From Neostapfia colusana (lineage: Eukaryota > Streptophyta > Magnoliopsida > Poales > Poaceae), in the NCBI GenBank assembly GCA_030760725.1, contig JASWHV010000004.1, forward strand, positions 55,209,136-55,273,135: a stretch of 64,000 nucleotides of DNA, written 5' to 3'. Positions 45,601 to 48,930 of this stretch are shown in pieces. How positions within the stretch are numbered: position 1 is the stretch's first letter; the number at the start of each line of letters is the position of its first letter. The notes under the pieces were generated by a model, which saw only the letters and a program-made list of their open reading frames with translations, made no database searches and was not told the origin of the DNA. The translations under genes and the position numbers were made by a program.

Positions 45601-46716
45601 CATAAGATAACTACCATGTCGCTACTAAGGCCTCGTTTGGCAAACTTCCAGATCCAAGAGTTTTGGAACAGACCATCTCTAGGTCCAGGTATTCTATGAA
45701 TAAGAGCTATGGAAGATTGAGAGTATAAGACTTGCGTCTTACTCTGGTTTTGTACTAAAACAGATGCTTAAACCTTTTATTTTATTTTACAAATTCCAAA
45801 TCATGCATAAATCTTGAAACTGCTGGTTGACCACACAGCAACTCAGGCAGGACAATCATGCAGGCCTAGCTAGAAACCACGATTAGTAGTTTATCTACTA
45901 CCAAAGTGCATCAGAAAATTAAGATGAATGTGTGATATAAATGTGATGGGGCCTTGTACAAATATGCTGGATTCTGTTCAGACTCGAATCTCTGGCATCC
46001 CCCAATGGTTACCATTCTCTCTCAGCTTGAGCTACCGCAAGCATTCAGCGTCCCCATAAACTGAACATAATCACAAATTACATTACAGTCTACAGGTATA
46101 ACCTCCATATGTCATCCTGTTTGGAATGAGCTATGGCCTTACCACGAATTTCAAGAACTTGATGAATTTAACTTTCGCTGTAATTGTGGAGATCTAGCTT
46201 CGAAGATTGTTCATTCATCCTCTAAGAAAAACTTCTTTCAAGAATTTTAAAAAGAATGTGGGCAAGAAACCTTACCTGATGGAGCTCGCTAGCGACGGCC
46301 GGGAATTCCTTGAGTATGTCATGGACGATCTCCCTTGCCTCCTCGTCCCTGTACGACTCCTCTGACCCCGAGCTGGAGGATTCATCAGCATCCCGCCGCC
46401 CGCGCTCCTCATCCCGCCGCCTCCGGCGGCGCCGCCGGTGGTCCTCGTCGCGGGAGCTGCGCGACGGGCCGATGCTCTTGTGGATGCGGCGGTGGTGGTG
46501 CGACGACGAGGAAGACTTTCTGCGCTTGTTGCGACTGCTGCGGCTCCGGATGCGCTGCTCGGGGCTGCGGCTATGGGAGGAATCGGAAGAAAAGGAAGCA
46601 GAGGAGACGGAATCCGAGGAGGCGGTGTACGAGGAGGCGTCGCGGGATCTCTTGCTGCCGCGGCCATGTCGATGGCGGCGGCGCTTGGTTTCCTTCTCGA
46701 CGTCGTCTCTTCTCAT
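9570..46716 (-). CDS. J-domain / GPALPP-motif Arg-Ser-rich protein gene, 5' eight exons, partial at 3' end
   Basis: Spliced gene joined from exons 46276-46716, 43951-44285, 37598-37672, 37386-37488, 36782-36870, 24518-24629, 9758-9811 and 9570-9618. All junctions inside the window are GT-AG, phases match at each one, and no stop interrupts the 419 codons plus 1 nt. Order of parts: Arg/Ser- and His-rich region (about residues 1-130), a leucine-rich helical segment, GPAMPSREL at 262-270, a GPPPP acidic segment, and a J-domain at about 331-390 with HPD at 357-359. A charged helix follows. J-domains stimulate Hsp70 ATPase; GPALPP/DUF3752-type motifs occur in poorly characterised nuclear proteins. 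The RS-like N-terminus suggests a nuclear, perhaps splicing-associated, co-chaperone; that is inference. The 3' exon(s) must lie left of position 1. The gene looks functional although transposons fill introns 2, 5, 6 and 8. Confidence 0.88.
9758..9811 (-). CDS. Host gene exon 7
   Basis: 54 nt, 18 codons: RGAIDEKIKKKEEMEQFE, a charged helix just after the J-domain. Acceptor TTTATTGCAG, donor GTAATC. Phase 0 on both sides. Confidence 0.92.
9812..10208 (-). other. Intron 6, exon 7-proximal part
   Basis: About 400 bp of intron with acceptor CCTTTATTGCAG at 9812. A run of ten G at about 10011-10020. No other feature. Confidence 0.75.
10209..10867. mobile_element. hAT-superfamily non-autonomous element (659 bp)
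   Basis: Perfect 18-bp terminal inverted repeats CAGTGTTATCCTAAACGG / CCGTTTAGGATAACACTG with an exact 8-bp target duplication ATAACTAA (10201-10208, 10868-10875). Many subterminal GTTTAAACGG and ACGTTTAAAC motifs near both ends, likely transposase-binding repeats. The middle is AT-rich with no ORF, so it depends on a transposase elsewhere. Confidence 0.95.
10868..11536 (-). other. Intron 6 sequence between hAT MITE and copia-C
   Basis: About 670 bp of AT-rich non-coding DNA. No repeat, ORF or RNA gene recognised. Confidence 0.7.
11537..12820 (-). mobile_element. copia-C: internally deleted copia remnant
   Basis: RT piece at 11594-11962 (NIVLGKWVFTHKKK, LDVKNAFLHDTLTKTVYCGQ), linker, gag tail and gag Gly/Pro-rich section at 12455-12820. 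At about 12200 the gag end (QSLANSFSTMT) is fused directly to the linker (VYHHLPLHRD), so protease and integrase are deleted. No LTRs remain; a gypsy LTR cuts it at 12821. Confidence 0.82.
12677..12701. repeat. Poly-G tract in copia-C gag
   Basis: About two dozen consecutive G, which would encode poly-Pro on the minus strand. The length is error-prone in sequencing and should not be trusted. Confidence 0.8.
12821..13220 (+). repeat. Gypsy LTR, first part (same family as gypsy-1)
   Basis: Begins TGTCGGTACCC and continues in reverse orientation to the gypsy-1 LTRs, including the CACGTGGC repeat units in inverted form. Interrupted by copia-D after ACCTC at 13216-13220. It sits inside copia-C gag sequence. 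Confidence 0.85.
13221..13600 (-). repeat. copia-D 3' LTR
   Basis: 380 bp, TGTTAG...CCAGCA. Carries a short minisatellite (AGATGCTGTCCTA-type units) whose copy arrangement differs from the other LTR. Confidence 0.93.
13630..14178 (-). pseudogene. copia-D RNase H and C-terminus
   Basis: LVGYSDSDHADDIDTSKSTS, LSSCEAEYIAAS, HERSKHIRVRCHF and NDQLADLLTKPLGRHKF, with a natural stop. An open domain of normal length, one frame apart from the RT segment. Confidence 0.9.
14175..14891 (-). pseudogene. copia-D reverse transcriptase
   Basis: MESVRLLLALAA, a TAA stop, then MDVKSAFLNGDLKEEVYVHQ, YGLRQAPRAWNAKLD, catalytic VGVYVDDLVITG and RPDLAFSVGYVSRF. Apart from the stop and the upstream insertion the domain is whole. 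Confidence 0.9.
14892..15224. other. 333-bp foreign insertion in copia-D RT
   Basis: RT codons stop at the VAR/MESV junction and resume after 333 bp with no RT residues lost. The insert encodes nothing copia-like. It has a balanced base composition, a T-run near 14962 and a stretch starting GTCCACTATCTCGATCGAGG; to me it reads as organellar, perhaps mitochondrial. The origin is unproven. Confidence 0.6.
15225..15890 (-). pseudogene. copia-D integrase-RT linker and RT N-terminus
   Basis: Pro/Thr/Ser linker, then LRYRTMKNILG, EKHAAWRAAMQSEMDAIETN, RTWELADLPRGHRAITLKWV and KARLVARGFVQQ, a stop, GIDFDDAFAPVAR. One nonsense codon follows VQQ. Confidence 0.87.
15912..16679 (-). pseudogene. copia-D integrase
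   Basis: HHCC tail CDICVLTKQRRLPFP, then the core LVHGDLCGPVTLATPGGRRY, VLRTDNGGEFTAAEF and APYSPQQNGVVKRRN. D, D and the region of the catalytic Glu (normally GVVERRN; here GVVK) are visible, so the Glu may be changed to Lys. The C-terminal part is LRVFGCLAFAKE. Confidence 0.88.
16680..17285 (-). pseudogene. copia-D protease and GAG-pre-integrase
   Basis: WCLDTGATHHMTG near 17100 is the protease active site, followed by a stop; then EIKGVGSVILTAESGEHRLL, YYIPALRNSIISLGQLDENG. Frame changes near 17030 and 16740. Confidence 0.85.
17286..18643 (-). pseudogene. copia-D gag with zinc knuckle
   Basis: Starts MPDRQSQCSVALSARQTEVA with an Ala/Glu coiled-coil-like stretch, then WPTLSKTNYVEWAAVMRVRL (DUF4219-type) and the UBN2 capsid KKRTAKEAWDAIAAARIGSD. 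After one frameshift near 17700 come LTREQWEAGQGD, a basic stretch, and the CCHC knuckle CHNCGKLGHWAREC. Typical gag organisation and length. Confidence 0.92.
18822..19204 (-). repeat. copia-D 5' LTR
   Basis: 383 bp, matching the 3' LTR apart from a few substitutions and indels within the GATGCTGTCCTA-type repeat block. Confidence 0.93.
19205..19651 (+). repeat. Gypsy LTR, second part
   Basis: Resumes with ACCTC and runs to the AAGTATAAAAGGT equivalent of the gypsy-1 LTR, where copia-E sequence takes over. Together with 12821-13220 it covers about 850 of 1000 bp of the LTR; the end is lost. Confidence 0.85.
19654..20721 (-). pseudogene. copia-E reverse transcriptase and truncated RNase H
   Basis: 355 codons open: KHKALLVAKGYVQRQ, HMDVKSAFLNDDLMDELYV, YGLRQAPMAWNAKLND, catalytic VGVYVDDLVIT and RPDLAYSVGFVSRF. 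RNase H starts ELIGYSDSDYAGD but turns to unrelated sequence after about 20 residues, so the catalytic domain is incomplete. Confidence 0.88.
20723..21240 (-). pseudogene. copia-E integrase-RT linker and RT N-terminus
   Basis: Open segment with VVDAYYDDGAKLRFRTMHNV, EEHPCWRRAMLEEMESIEEN and KTW, the usual start of copia RT. The reading joins the next segment with one frameshift near 20720. Confidence 0.82.
21241..21714 (-). mobile_element. copia-F: fragment with 3' LTR, RNase H tail and linker repeat
   Basis: LTR 21241-21405 (TGTTCA...TCTAACA, 165 bp), then a run of about 14 C (polypurine tract on the coding strand), the RNase H C-terminus (FADIF...SLNICRG equivalent, 21420-21580), then linker-type 39-bp repeat sequence (21585-21700). 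Everything between linker and RNase H tail is deleted. It belongs to the same family as copia-H. Confidence 0.82.
21715..22437 (-). pseudogene. copia-E gag
   Basis: ATG at 22437. KRTAKEAWDTIAIMRVGADR, QQLRKEFKDAVFKDGESVED and MEKLLRSVPERFQQIV identify a UBN2-type capsid, with shifts near 22230 and 21990. It ends LTREEWEAQRK. The zinc knuckle is lost where copia-F sequence begins. Confidence 0.82.
22484..23061 (-). repeat. copia-E 5' LTR
   Basis: TGTTGC...CCCACA, about 578 bp, directly next to a tRNA-Met-type PBS with a short spacer. The right boundary rests on the CA and the resumption of copia-G gag, because the other LTR is lost. Confidence 0.7.
23062..24096 (-). pseudogene. copia-G gag N-terminal remnant
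   Basis: Proline-rich start (ATG near 24056, MIAPPATLPLP), interrupted by a hAT remnant, then LAAARECEQAIAPV, a stop, and a NLHTQDAVVQNTWLL segment. Relatives A and B have the NLHAQAVAIQNIRSLV-type gag motif here. Cut at 23062 by copia-E. Confidence 0.7.
23715..23821. mobile_element. hAT-family remnant
   Basis: Contains ACCGTTTAACCCGTCTC and ends ACTGTTTAGGATAACACT, matching the right terminal repeat of the intact element at 10209-10867. The left end is not recognisable. Confidence 0.65.
24097..24239 (-). repeat. copia-G 5' LTR, short
   Basis: TG...CA (TGATTCC...GCTAACA), about 143 bp, with GTACATATATAGGGGTACAA. Homologous to the LTR fragment at 3686-3801. No convincing tRNA primer site follows, so the boundary is approximate. 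Confidence 0.6.
24518..24629 (-). CDS. Host gene exon 6 (J-domain HPD exon)
   Basis: 112 nt: completes Arg, then YWKLSLLVHPDKCPHPSAQE and AFVKLNNAFKDLQDPDK, phase 0. HPD (residues 357-359) is the tripeptide required for Hsp70 stimulation, and FVKLNNAF matches J-domain helix III. Donor GTACAT at 24517. Confidence 0.94.
24630..24947 (-). other. Intron 5, exon 6-proximal part
   Basis: 318 bp of AT-rich intron between the gypsy-1 target site and exon 6, with acceptor TACATTGTAG. Nothing else recognised. Confidence 0.8.
24948..25950 (-). repeat. gypsy-1 3' LTR
   Basis: 1003 bp, homologous along its length to 34923-35929. Contains TACGTGGTTCGGGCCGCC near 25076 and, near its right end, two units of the CACGTGGC-bearing repeat expanded at 26255-28270. 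Confidence 0.92.
25951..26254. other. gypsy-1 3' untranslated segment
   Basis: GC-rich stretch between the LTR and the tandem array; the last purine-rich bases before the LTR (GGTGGGCCCGGGGCCAC on the minus strand) are the candidate polypurine tract. No protein similarity seen. Confidence 0.5.
26255..28270. repeat. 113-bp / 45-bp tandem array with CACGTGGC motifs
   Basis: About 2 kb of head-to-tail GC-rich units. The full unit is about 113 bp: GAGGTCCGGCACTGCTGGCC, ACGTGGCAGGCCC, CTCGCCTCTGAGGAGAGGGG, GACACGTGGCGCC, GGAGCTCACCCC. A 45-bp short form lacks the 68-bp middle (26930-27240, 27330-27430, 27880-28020). By eye there are about 24 ACGTGGC motifs. The same units occur in the gypsy-1 LTRs and the broken LTR at 12821. 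Open frames on both strands are a by-product of the repeat. Confidence 0.93.
28271..28437. other. gypsy-1 internal sequence left of copia-H
   Basis: Non-coding gypsy-1 sequence that continues at 33071 after removal of copia-H and one copy of its CCTAG target duplication. Confidence 0.6.
28438..28573 (+). repeat. copia-H 5' LTR
   Basis: 136 bp, ending directly at the primer-binding site. Contains CCCCCTATATATGTATCC, a likely TATA region, which the 3' LTR has lost. Confidence 0.88.
28797..29202 (+). pseudogene. copia-H gag remnant, proline/alanine-rich
   Basis: Open from ATG (MQPPMGNERLGAAAPPPP) to a stop at 29202. All low-complexity Pro/Ala with no UBN2 capsid domain and no zinc knuckle. In full relatives (copia-A) about 350 residues of gag lie here, so the capsid part is deleted. 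Translation in the neighbouring frame runs straight into the protease. Confidence 0.7.
29380..30710 (+). pseudogene. copia-H protease, GAG-pre-integrase and integrase
   Basis: WVVDSGASYHTTP (protease active site), HHRLGHPGADAMSKL and CHACQLGRHVRL (GAG-pre-integrase HHCC part), then the integrase core with IHCDLWTSP, VQCDNGREFDN and SPQNGKAERMI. The frame is lost near 30520 and resumes as CVFLGYSPDHKGYRCLD in another frame up to about 30710. Confidence 0.87.
30720..31200 (+). repeat. 39-bp coding minisatellite in copia-H pol linker
   Basis: About ten imperfect 39-bp units (core GCTGCGCCACGCGCGGCC) encoding a 13-residue repeat like APRAAPASLTPPA between integrase and RT. Units vary by substitutions and small indels. 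Confidence 0.85.
31590..32962 (+). CDS. copia-H reverse transcriptase-RNase H, open frame
   Basis: Long uninterrupted frame to a natural stop at 32962. RT blocks: RYKARWVLRGFTQRPG, DVKNAFLHGTLTETM, SLYGLKQVPRAWYSRF and the catalytic LLLYVDDIV. RNase H: VYTDADWAGC, SRSSAEAEYR, CDNVNAVYLSNNP and SQFADIFTKGL. The upstream RT N-terminus (31491-31577, EEEYAALLANRTWDLV) is in another frame, so one small indel near 31590 separates them. This is the best-preserved polymerase in the window. Confidence 0.9.
32982..33065 (+). repeat. copia-H 3' LTR, internally deleted
   Basis: 84 bp. Matches the 5' LTR except for loss of about 52 bp (including the TATATATG stretch) between TTTTAGTCCT and CCTTGAC, with short CCT microhomology at the break. 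Preceded by the polypurine run GGGACTGCGGGGGG. Confidence 0.88.
33071..33754. other. gypsy-1 internal sequence right of copia-H
   Basis: Degenerate non-coding remnant between the integrase end and copia-H. Two related blocks (about 33085-33150 and 33485-33560, both with GGACCA..C.AAGC) suggest an internal duplication. No domain recognised. Confidence 0.5.
33755..34302 (-). pseudogene. gypsy-1 integrase, core deleted
   Basis: Zinc-binding part (VQIHRGECG, RHGFYWPT, KRCKACQFHAK) followed by PPPWPFVVWGLDILVPCPRA and GGYRFL. It then jumps to RATGETPFFMVCGAKAVLPP, the C-terminal part. The stretch with the second Asp and the Glu of the catalytic triad is missing, so it cannot act. Confidence 0.85.
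34303..34905 (-). pseudogene. gypsy-1 RNase H fragment fused to the PBS
   Basis: SQALADFVSEWTPSP, then a stop, then FDVSSWKQGAGAGVLL, MVHLNFKATNNMAE and HVPRADNTVADDLS in several frames. It begins only about 20 nt after the primer-binding site, showing that gag, protease and RT were removed in one deletion. Confidence 0.82.
34923..35929 (-). repeat. gypsy-1 5' LTR
   Basis: 1007 bp. Same landmarks as the left LTR. Followed on the minus strand by the candidate PBS (about 34904-34921). Confidence 0.92.
35936..36391. repeat. Tandem duplication (about 226 bp x2) in intron 5
   Basis: Two AT-rich copies, 35936-36163 and 36164-36391. They share TTAAATCACA.ATGTGAAAG, AGTAATTGGATTATGGGTAA, CAAAACAAAAAAGC and GATCAAACTGATAAGTATAG with scattered differences. 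The first copy begins right at the edge of the gypsy-1 insertion. Confidence 0.85.
36392..36781 (-). other. Intron 5, exon 5-proximal part
   Basis: Holds a fragment near 36598-36640 of a dispersed grass repeat (ACAACAAAGCCTTTGTCTC, then GTTGAGGTAGGCTA) and otherwise unremarkable intronic sequence up to the GTGGTG donor. Confidence 0.5.
36782..36870 (-). CDS. Host gene exon 5 (J-domain helix I-II)
   Basis: 89 nt: VTRILGADTNLPYDVLGVNW and KMSTDNMKK, opening the J-domain (PYDVLG). Ends after AG of an Arg codon with donor GTGGTG, a weak match to plant GTAAG. The next exon is 12.2 kb away. Frame and protein continuity support the junction. Confidence 0.88.
36871..37385 (-). other. Intron 4 of the host gene
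   Basis: 515 bp with donor GTAAATT and acceptor GGCTGTAG. No transposon or RNA gene recognised. Confidence 0.85.
37386..37488 (-). CDS. Host gene exon 4
   Basis: 103 nt. RDAELEADDDLLIGPPPPAV followed by an Ala/Glu-rich segment ending NEAERFEE, phase 0. Intron 3 (37489-37597) is only 109 bp, in contrast to its swollen neighbours. The second GP-containing motif (IGPPPP) is typical of GPALPP proteins. Confidence 0.92.
37598..37672 (-). CDS. Host gene exon 3 (GPALPP-type motif)
   Basis: 75 nt. Completes an Arg codon, then encodes VIGPAMPSRELLAAAAEMTE and ALRC plus two nucleotides of the next codon. GPAMPSREL is a conserved motif of GPALPP-motif proteins. Donor GTACAA at 37597; acceptor CAG at 37675-37673. 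Confidence 0.92.
37673..38768 (-). other. Intron 2, part downstream of copia-I
   Basis: AT-rich intronic sequence between copia-I and exon 3 with acceptor TGCCCTGTTCAG ending at 37673. A stretch near 37960-38230 looks transposon-like but is not assignable. No ORF of note. Confidence 0.6.
38769..39125 (-). repeat. copia-I 3' LTR
   Basis: Almost identical to 43494-43850; ends with the CA/TG dinucleotides expected of an LTR and is next to the polypurine tract at 39126-39142. Confidence 0.92.
39135..39626 (-). pseudogene. copia-I RNase H and polyprotein C-terminus
   Basis: Shows GYSDSEYAGD, SSCEAEYIA, HERSKHIRVRYH and NDQLADIGTKAL, the standard copia RNase H signatures, ending in a natural stop just before the polypurine tract. 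The segment itself is open; it is separated from RT by a frameshift near 39640. Confidence 0.9.
39651..40424 (-). pseudogene. copia-I reverse transcriptase, frameshifted
   Basis: Pieces MDVKTAFLNGELAEEVYVRQ (from 40359), a YVDD-region counterpart around 40100, and MADLRLLTFYLGLEVRQ (from 40020) lie in different frames. They form one RT domain broken by at least two frameshifts. Otherwise collinear with the copia-D and copia-E RTs. Confidence 0.85.
40425..41822 (-). pseudogene. copia-I integrase, linker and RT N-terminus
   Basis: Long open segment. The integrase core shows VHGDLCGPI, LRTDNDGEFTAKEF, YSPQQNDVVE and FWGEAVTTAVF, so the D,D,E residues appear present. A Pro/Ser linker contains an imperfect 21-residue repeat (PSPSAAQP...). 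The RT N-terminus is WKLTELPAGHRAIGLKWVFK. A 24-bp tandem duplication near 41562-41612 adds eight residues (KEFAKFKA) inside the integrase core. Confidence 0.88.
41960..42511 (-). pseudogene. copia-I protease and GAG-pre-integrase
   Basis: Protease motif WYLDTGVTSHMTG (the family's usual DTGA/DSGA reads DTGV), then LVSCL and NNILS. A different frame then gives the LRRHIRVW-type region and GAG-pre-integrase at about 41960-42175. At least one frameshift separates the two. Confidence 0.8.
42600..43455 (-). pseudogene. copia-I gag with zinc knuckle
   Basis: Begins MSDSDAPRASQSPPRL at 43455, followed by a UBN2/DUF4219-type capsid region (TKTNYTDWSAMMRVML, ARAAWEHLE, QYENVAFLDGESLDD) open to about 42814. 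After a frameshift comes a CCHC knuckle, CHNCGKKGHWARDC, near 42600-42660. Gag packages genomic RNA into virus-like particles. Confidence 0.87.
43494..43850 (-). repeat. copia-I 5' LTR
   Basis: 357 bp. Followed on the coding strand by ATAAT and TTGGATTCAGTGCTC, a poor match to the usual initiator-Met primer site TGGTATCAGAGC. The primer may be another tRNA or the site may be mutated. Confidence 0.9.
43851..43945. mobile_element. Remnant of a GGCGCC-rich terminal-repeat element next to exon 2 donor
   Basis: Repeated GCGCCTGGACGCC and GCGCCTAGGCG-like motifs in both orientations between AATCTTTTTAAAAG and CTTTTAAACAG. The dense palindromic subterminal repeats resemble the end of a grass hAT/Mutator-like element. 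Only one end is present; the other side abuts the copia-I LTR. Confidence 0.45.
43951..44285 (-). CDS. Host gene exon 2
   Basis: 335 nt in phase with exon 1: LLQMIDTGEGIDISGISDK, a basic VKRLKKLFRSLRLKG segment, then a Ser/Asn/Asp-rich linker ending ESPKR. It ends after two nucleotides of an Arg codon, completed by the first G of exon 3. The donor is GTAATG at 43950. A transposon-like GC-rich remnant begins within about 10-15 nt of this donor. Confidence 0.88.
44881..45037 (+). mobile_element. tRNA-derived SINE (Au-type, grass)
   Basis: Starts with GGTGGGTCTGGCGCAGTGG, a box A-like motif, followed by a box B-like GGTTTAAATC. It ends with the CCCCAGACCCCACAA...CACTGG.TACGCCCTTTT 3' tail I associate with grass Au-type SINEs. 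An imperfect CAAGTTA lies on both sides (about 44869 and 45046) and may be the target duplication. Confidence 0.65.
45420..45492 (+). mobile_element. SINE 3' fragment
   Basis: Repeats the 3' part of the SINE at 44881-45037 (TAGACCCCACAATGTGTGGG then GGCACTGGATACTT), without the box A/B head. It looks like a 5'-truncated second insertion in the same intron. Confidence 0.55.
46276..46716 (-). CDS. Host gene exon 1 (Arg/Ser-rich N-terminus)
   Basis: 147 codons from the ATG at 46714-46716, ending phase 0 at CAG before donor GTAAG (46275-46271). The protein is highly basic: KRRRHRHGR near the start, RSP and SRS dipeptides, a polyserine-His stretch, runs of eight Arg, then an acidic helix ending VASELHQ. 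RS-like composition is typical of nuclear speckle and splicing proteins. This is the first in-frame ATG of the open frame, so the start is reasonable but not proven. Confidence 0.9.
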
Positions 46717-46800
46717 CTCTTTCCGGTCCTGGCCTCCTGAGGGAGGGGGGGCGCGTGGGGAACTGGGGATATAGCGGTGCTACGCAGGGATGCAAAAGGT
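46717..46800 (-). promoter_or_regulatory. Putative core promoter / 5'UTR of the J-domain gene
   Basis: A GC-rich leader separates the ATG from a TATA-like GCTATATCC (minus strand, near 46763-46772) about 50 nt upstream. With a TSS about 30 nt below the TATA, the 5'UTR would be only about 20 nt. Position and motif are seen; use as a promoter is inferred. Confidence 0.3.
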
Positions 46801-47039
46801 TGCCATTCTTTTTAATAGCAGTGCTACGAGTAAACGACGTGGCTCATCCACTGCAGTCGTGAGTAGCCCACCCAGCTCGTGTCACCTGCTCATCCTTTTC
46901 CAGAGGTTGCAAGCAAAATTCTTTTTGCGGTTTTTGTGGGTCAGCGACTCTATTTCTGATAGGAAATATTTTTTATATTTTATGATTTGAATGCAATAGG
47001 AGGAGTGTATGTTGTAATGACATAACCAGTCCCAAATCC
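46801..47039. other. Upstream sequence of the host gene
   Basis: Short non-repetitive stretch between the gene's putative promoter and transposon sequence. Nothing recognisable. Confidence 0.5.
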
Positions 47040-48930
47040 GGATAAAGGAGTGGGGTTACGATAGGCTTGGCGAGCCAACAACTACACTTAGCCAATTTCA
47101 TGAAAATGAAACCCAATAAAAATTCGTTGGGGCGCAAACCTCTTAACGACGCGGCATATCAGAACCCGGATATGGTGTTAAGTGGGTATGGGTTGGGTCG
47201 CCACCGCCTTAGTGGCGCGCCATATCAGAACCCGGATATGGTGTTAAATGGGCAAGGGCCGAATCGCCACCACCTTAATGGCGCGCTACATCATCACCTG
47301 GATGTAGTGATAAGTGAGCAAGTGTCTTTTCATCTTACTCGACGAGTGCAAAGCGCAAGGAAGCTAGCCGAGGAACATAGATTTCGGGTGGGTAGTTGTC
47401 GGCGTTTTGATATCTGACTAGTAATCGATTGTACCGCGCGTTCTACCTCGAGATGACCTAGCTAAAAGCTAACGAGAAGTTTATCCTGGTTCAGGCAAAA
47501 TGCCTTACGTCCAGCCGAGGTGTCTCGTTTGTTCTTACTCAAGAATGGGGGTGATTCTTACAAGTGCAAGAGTTTGCCTCCTCGGGTTGACGGGTTCCTC
47601 TATTTATACTCTCTCGTCTCCCTCCATACCGTAGTGGGGAGATAGGTCGTGGGTGCAGGGGCGTCATTTCCTATCATACGCTCGACAGGGTGCTGGATGA
47701 AGGAGTCGTATTCTTAGCCTGCTACCACTCCTGCTCCTGTCCCATCATCAGGGAGTGGTCCATATTGAGGCGCACTTGCGCCCAGCACTCTACTACCCTT
47801 TGGTCCTGTCGAAGGTTACAGACTTTCAATGCCGAGGCCAGGGGGAGGCACTCGAGTGCCCTCCCACTTGGGCGAGGCGGCGCCTACTCCATATTGAAGG
47901 CCACCTGCTTCTCTCCTACCCGAGGTCAGGCTCACGTCCTCCCTTGGAGGCTCTTACTTCCTTCTTGATCGCCTTGTGGGTGGGTCCAGCATCCCGCCTA
48001 GGGTCGGCCCCCGGGCTCCTCACCCCACCTCCTTCTGAGCTCGGGCTCTGCTCCATTGTCCTTCGTAGGATGTCCTTCCGCTCCTTCCCTAAGGGCTGGA
48101 GTTCGGAACTCCGTCAGTAGCCCCTGGGCCCCTAATCTACCTCGATGGTCGGTCTGGGGGTAAACTCTAATCGACCTTGTTCCTGCATGATTTAAAAGAA
48201 ATAAAACAAACAAGAAAATGTTATAGTACTTGCCTTACTTAGATGTGTGAACCTCCCGCGGCCGGTCACGACTGTTAGTCATCCCCGCCGGGGTCCTACG
48301 ACGAGCCCCTGGATTCCTCTCTCGAGGGGTCGGGATGTCGTTCATGGCAAGTTCACCTCACCCCCCCCATTCGCAAGTCGTTCGTGGCTCGGAGGGGTCG
48401 GGTCGATCGGGGGCTTACCTCGATGGTCGAGCCCTCAAGCCTGGTGAGCTGCCTAACGGGTGGAGTCGAGTGAAGCTCATTCGTCTGGTTCATTTTGGAC
48501 GGCTGGAACCATTAGCCCTGCTTCGCGCTGAGGGGCTTTCTAGTCGAGGCTTTGGTGCCCGTGTTTCATTGAATCCCTGTTCGAGGCGTGTGCATGGTTC
48601 CCGAGCTCGTCGCTAGCTCGGACGGCTCGTTGCCGACCCTTCGAGGGGTTACCTCGGCGCTCACTGTGCTGGGACTCGGCTACAAGGTTAGAAGCGTCGG
48701 AAGGATTCATCATACCTGAAGGTGTCTCTATCATGGACTTCCTCACATCGCTTGCCCCTAGCTCGCGGTCGTCCCAGACAGCTTCTGAGCCATCCGCTAA
48801 CTGGTCTACGAACTCGGGACTTTCGAGCCCATAATTTGGGCTGGAGACCTACCTTCCTTCTGCTGTTGTGTTGCCCTTCCTCTCCTCTGAGTTTTACTGG
48901 GGTTGAGGAGTGTAGGATTGAAGAGCACGT
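47040..48930 (+). mobile_element. Gypsy-type 3' region and LTR fragment
   Basis: A 66-bp repeat block leads to TGTCGGCGTTTTGAT at 47396, a likely LTR start after a GGGTGGGTAG purine tract. The following 1.5 kb has LTR-like features (CCTGGTTCAGGCAAAATGCC, GGTTCCTCTATTTATACTC, a plausible TATA). No clear right end or coding sequence. Confidence 0.5.
47145..47320. repeat. 66-bp tandem repeat (about 2.6 units) with covarying hairpins
   Basis: Units aligned at 47154, 47220 and 47286. Each has a 7-bp stem: CCATATC/GATATGG in unit 2, CTACATC/GATGTAG in unit 3, and GCATATC/GATATGG (one mismatch) in unit 1. A second short stem CGCCAC/GTGGCG lies between units. Confidence 0.8.

Larger units (their letters stand above)
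44286..46275 (-). other. Intron 1 of the host gene
   Basis: Donor GTAAG at 46275, acceptor TTTGCAG ending at 44286. It is AT-rich and non-coding. It holds a tRNA-derived SINE (44881-45037), a second SINE 3' fragment (about 45420-45492), and a locally duplicated stretch (GTTGAAAATTTATC near 44812 and 45101). Nothing else is recognisable. Confidence 0.85.

Noticed and set aside
47690..48616. Several 60-120 codon plus-strand frames
   Set aside because: Overlapping frames in a GC-rich LTR-like stretch, none with a recognisable domain.
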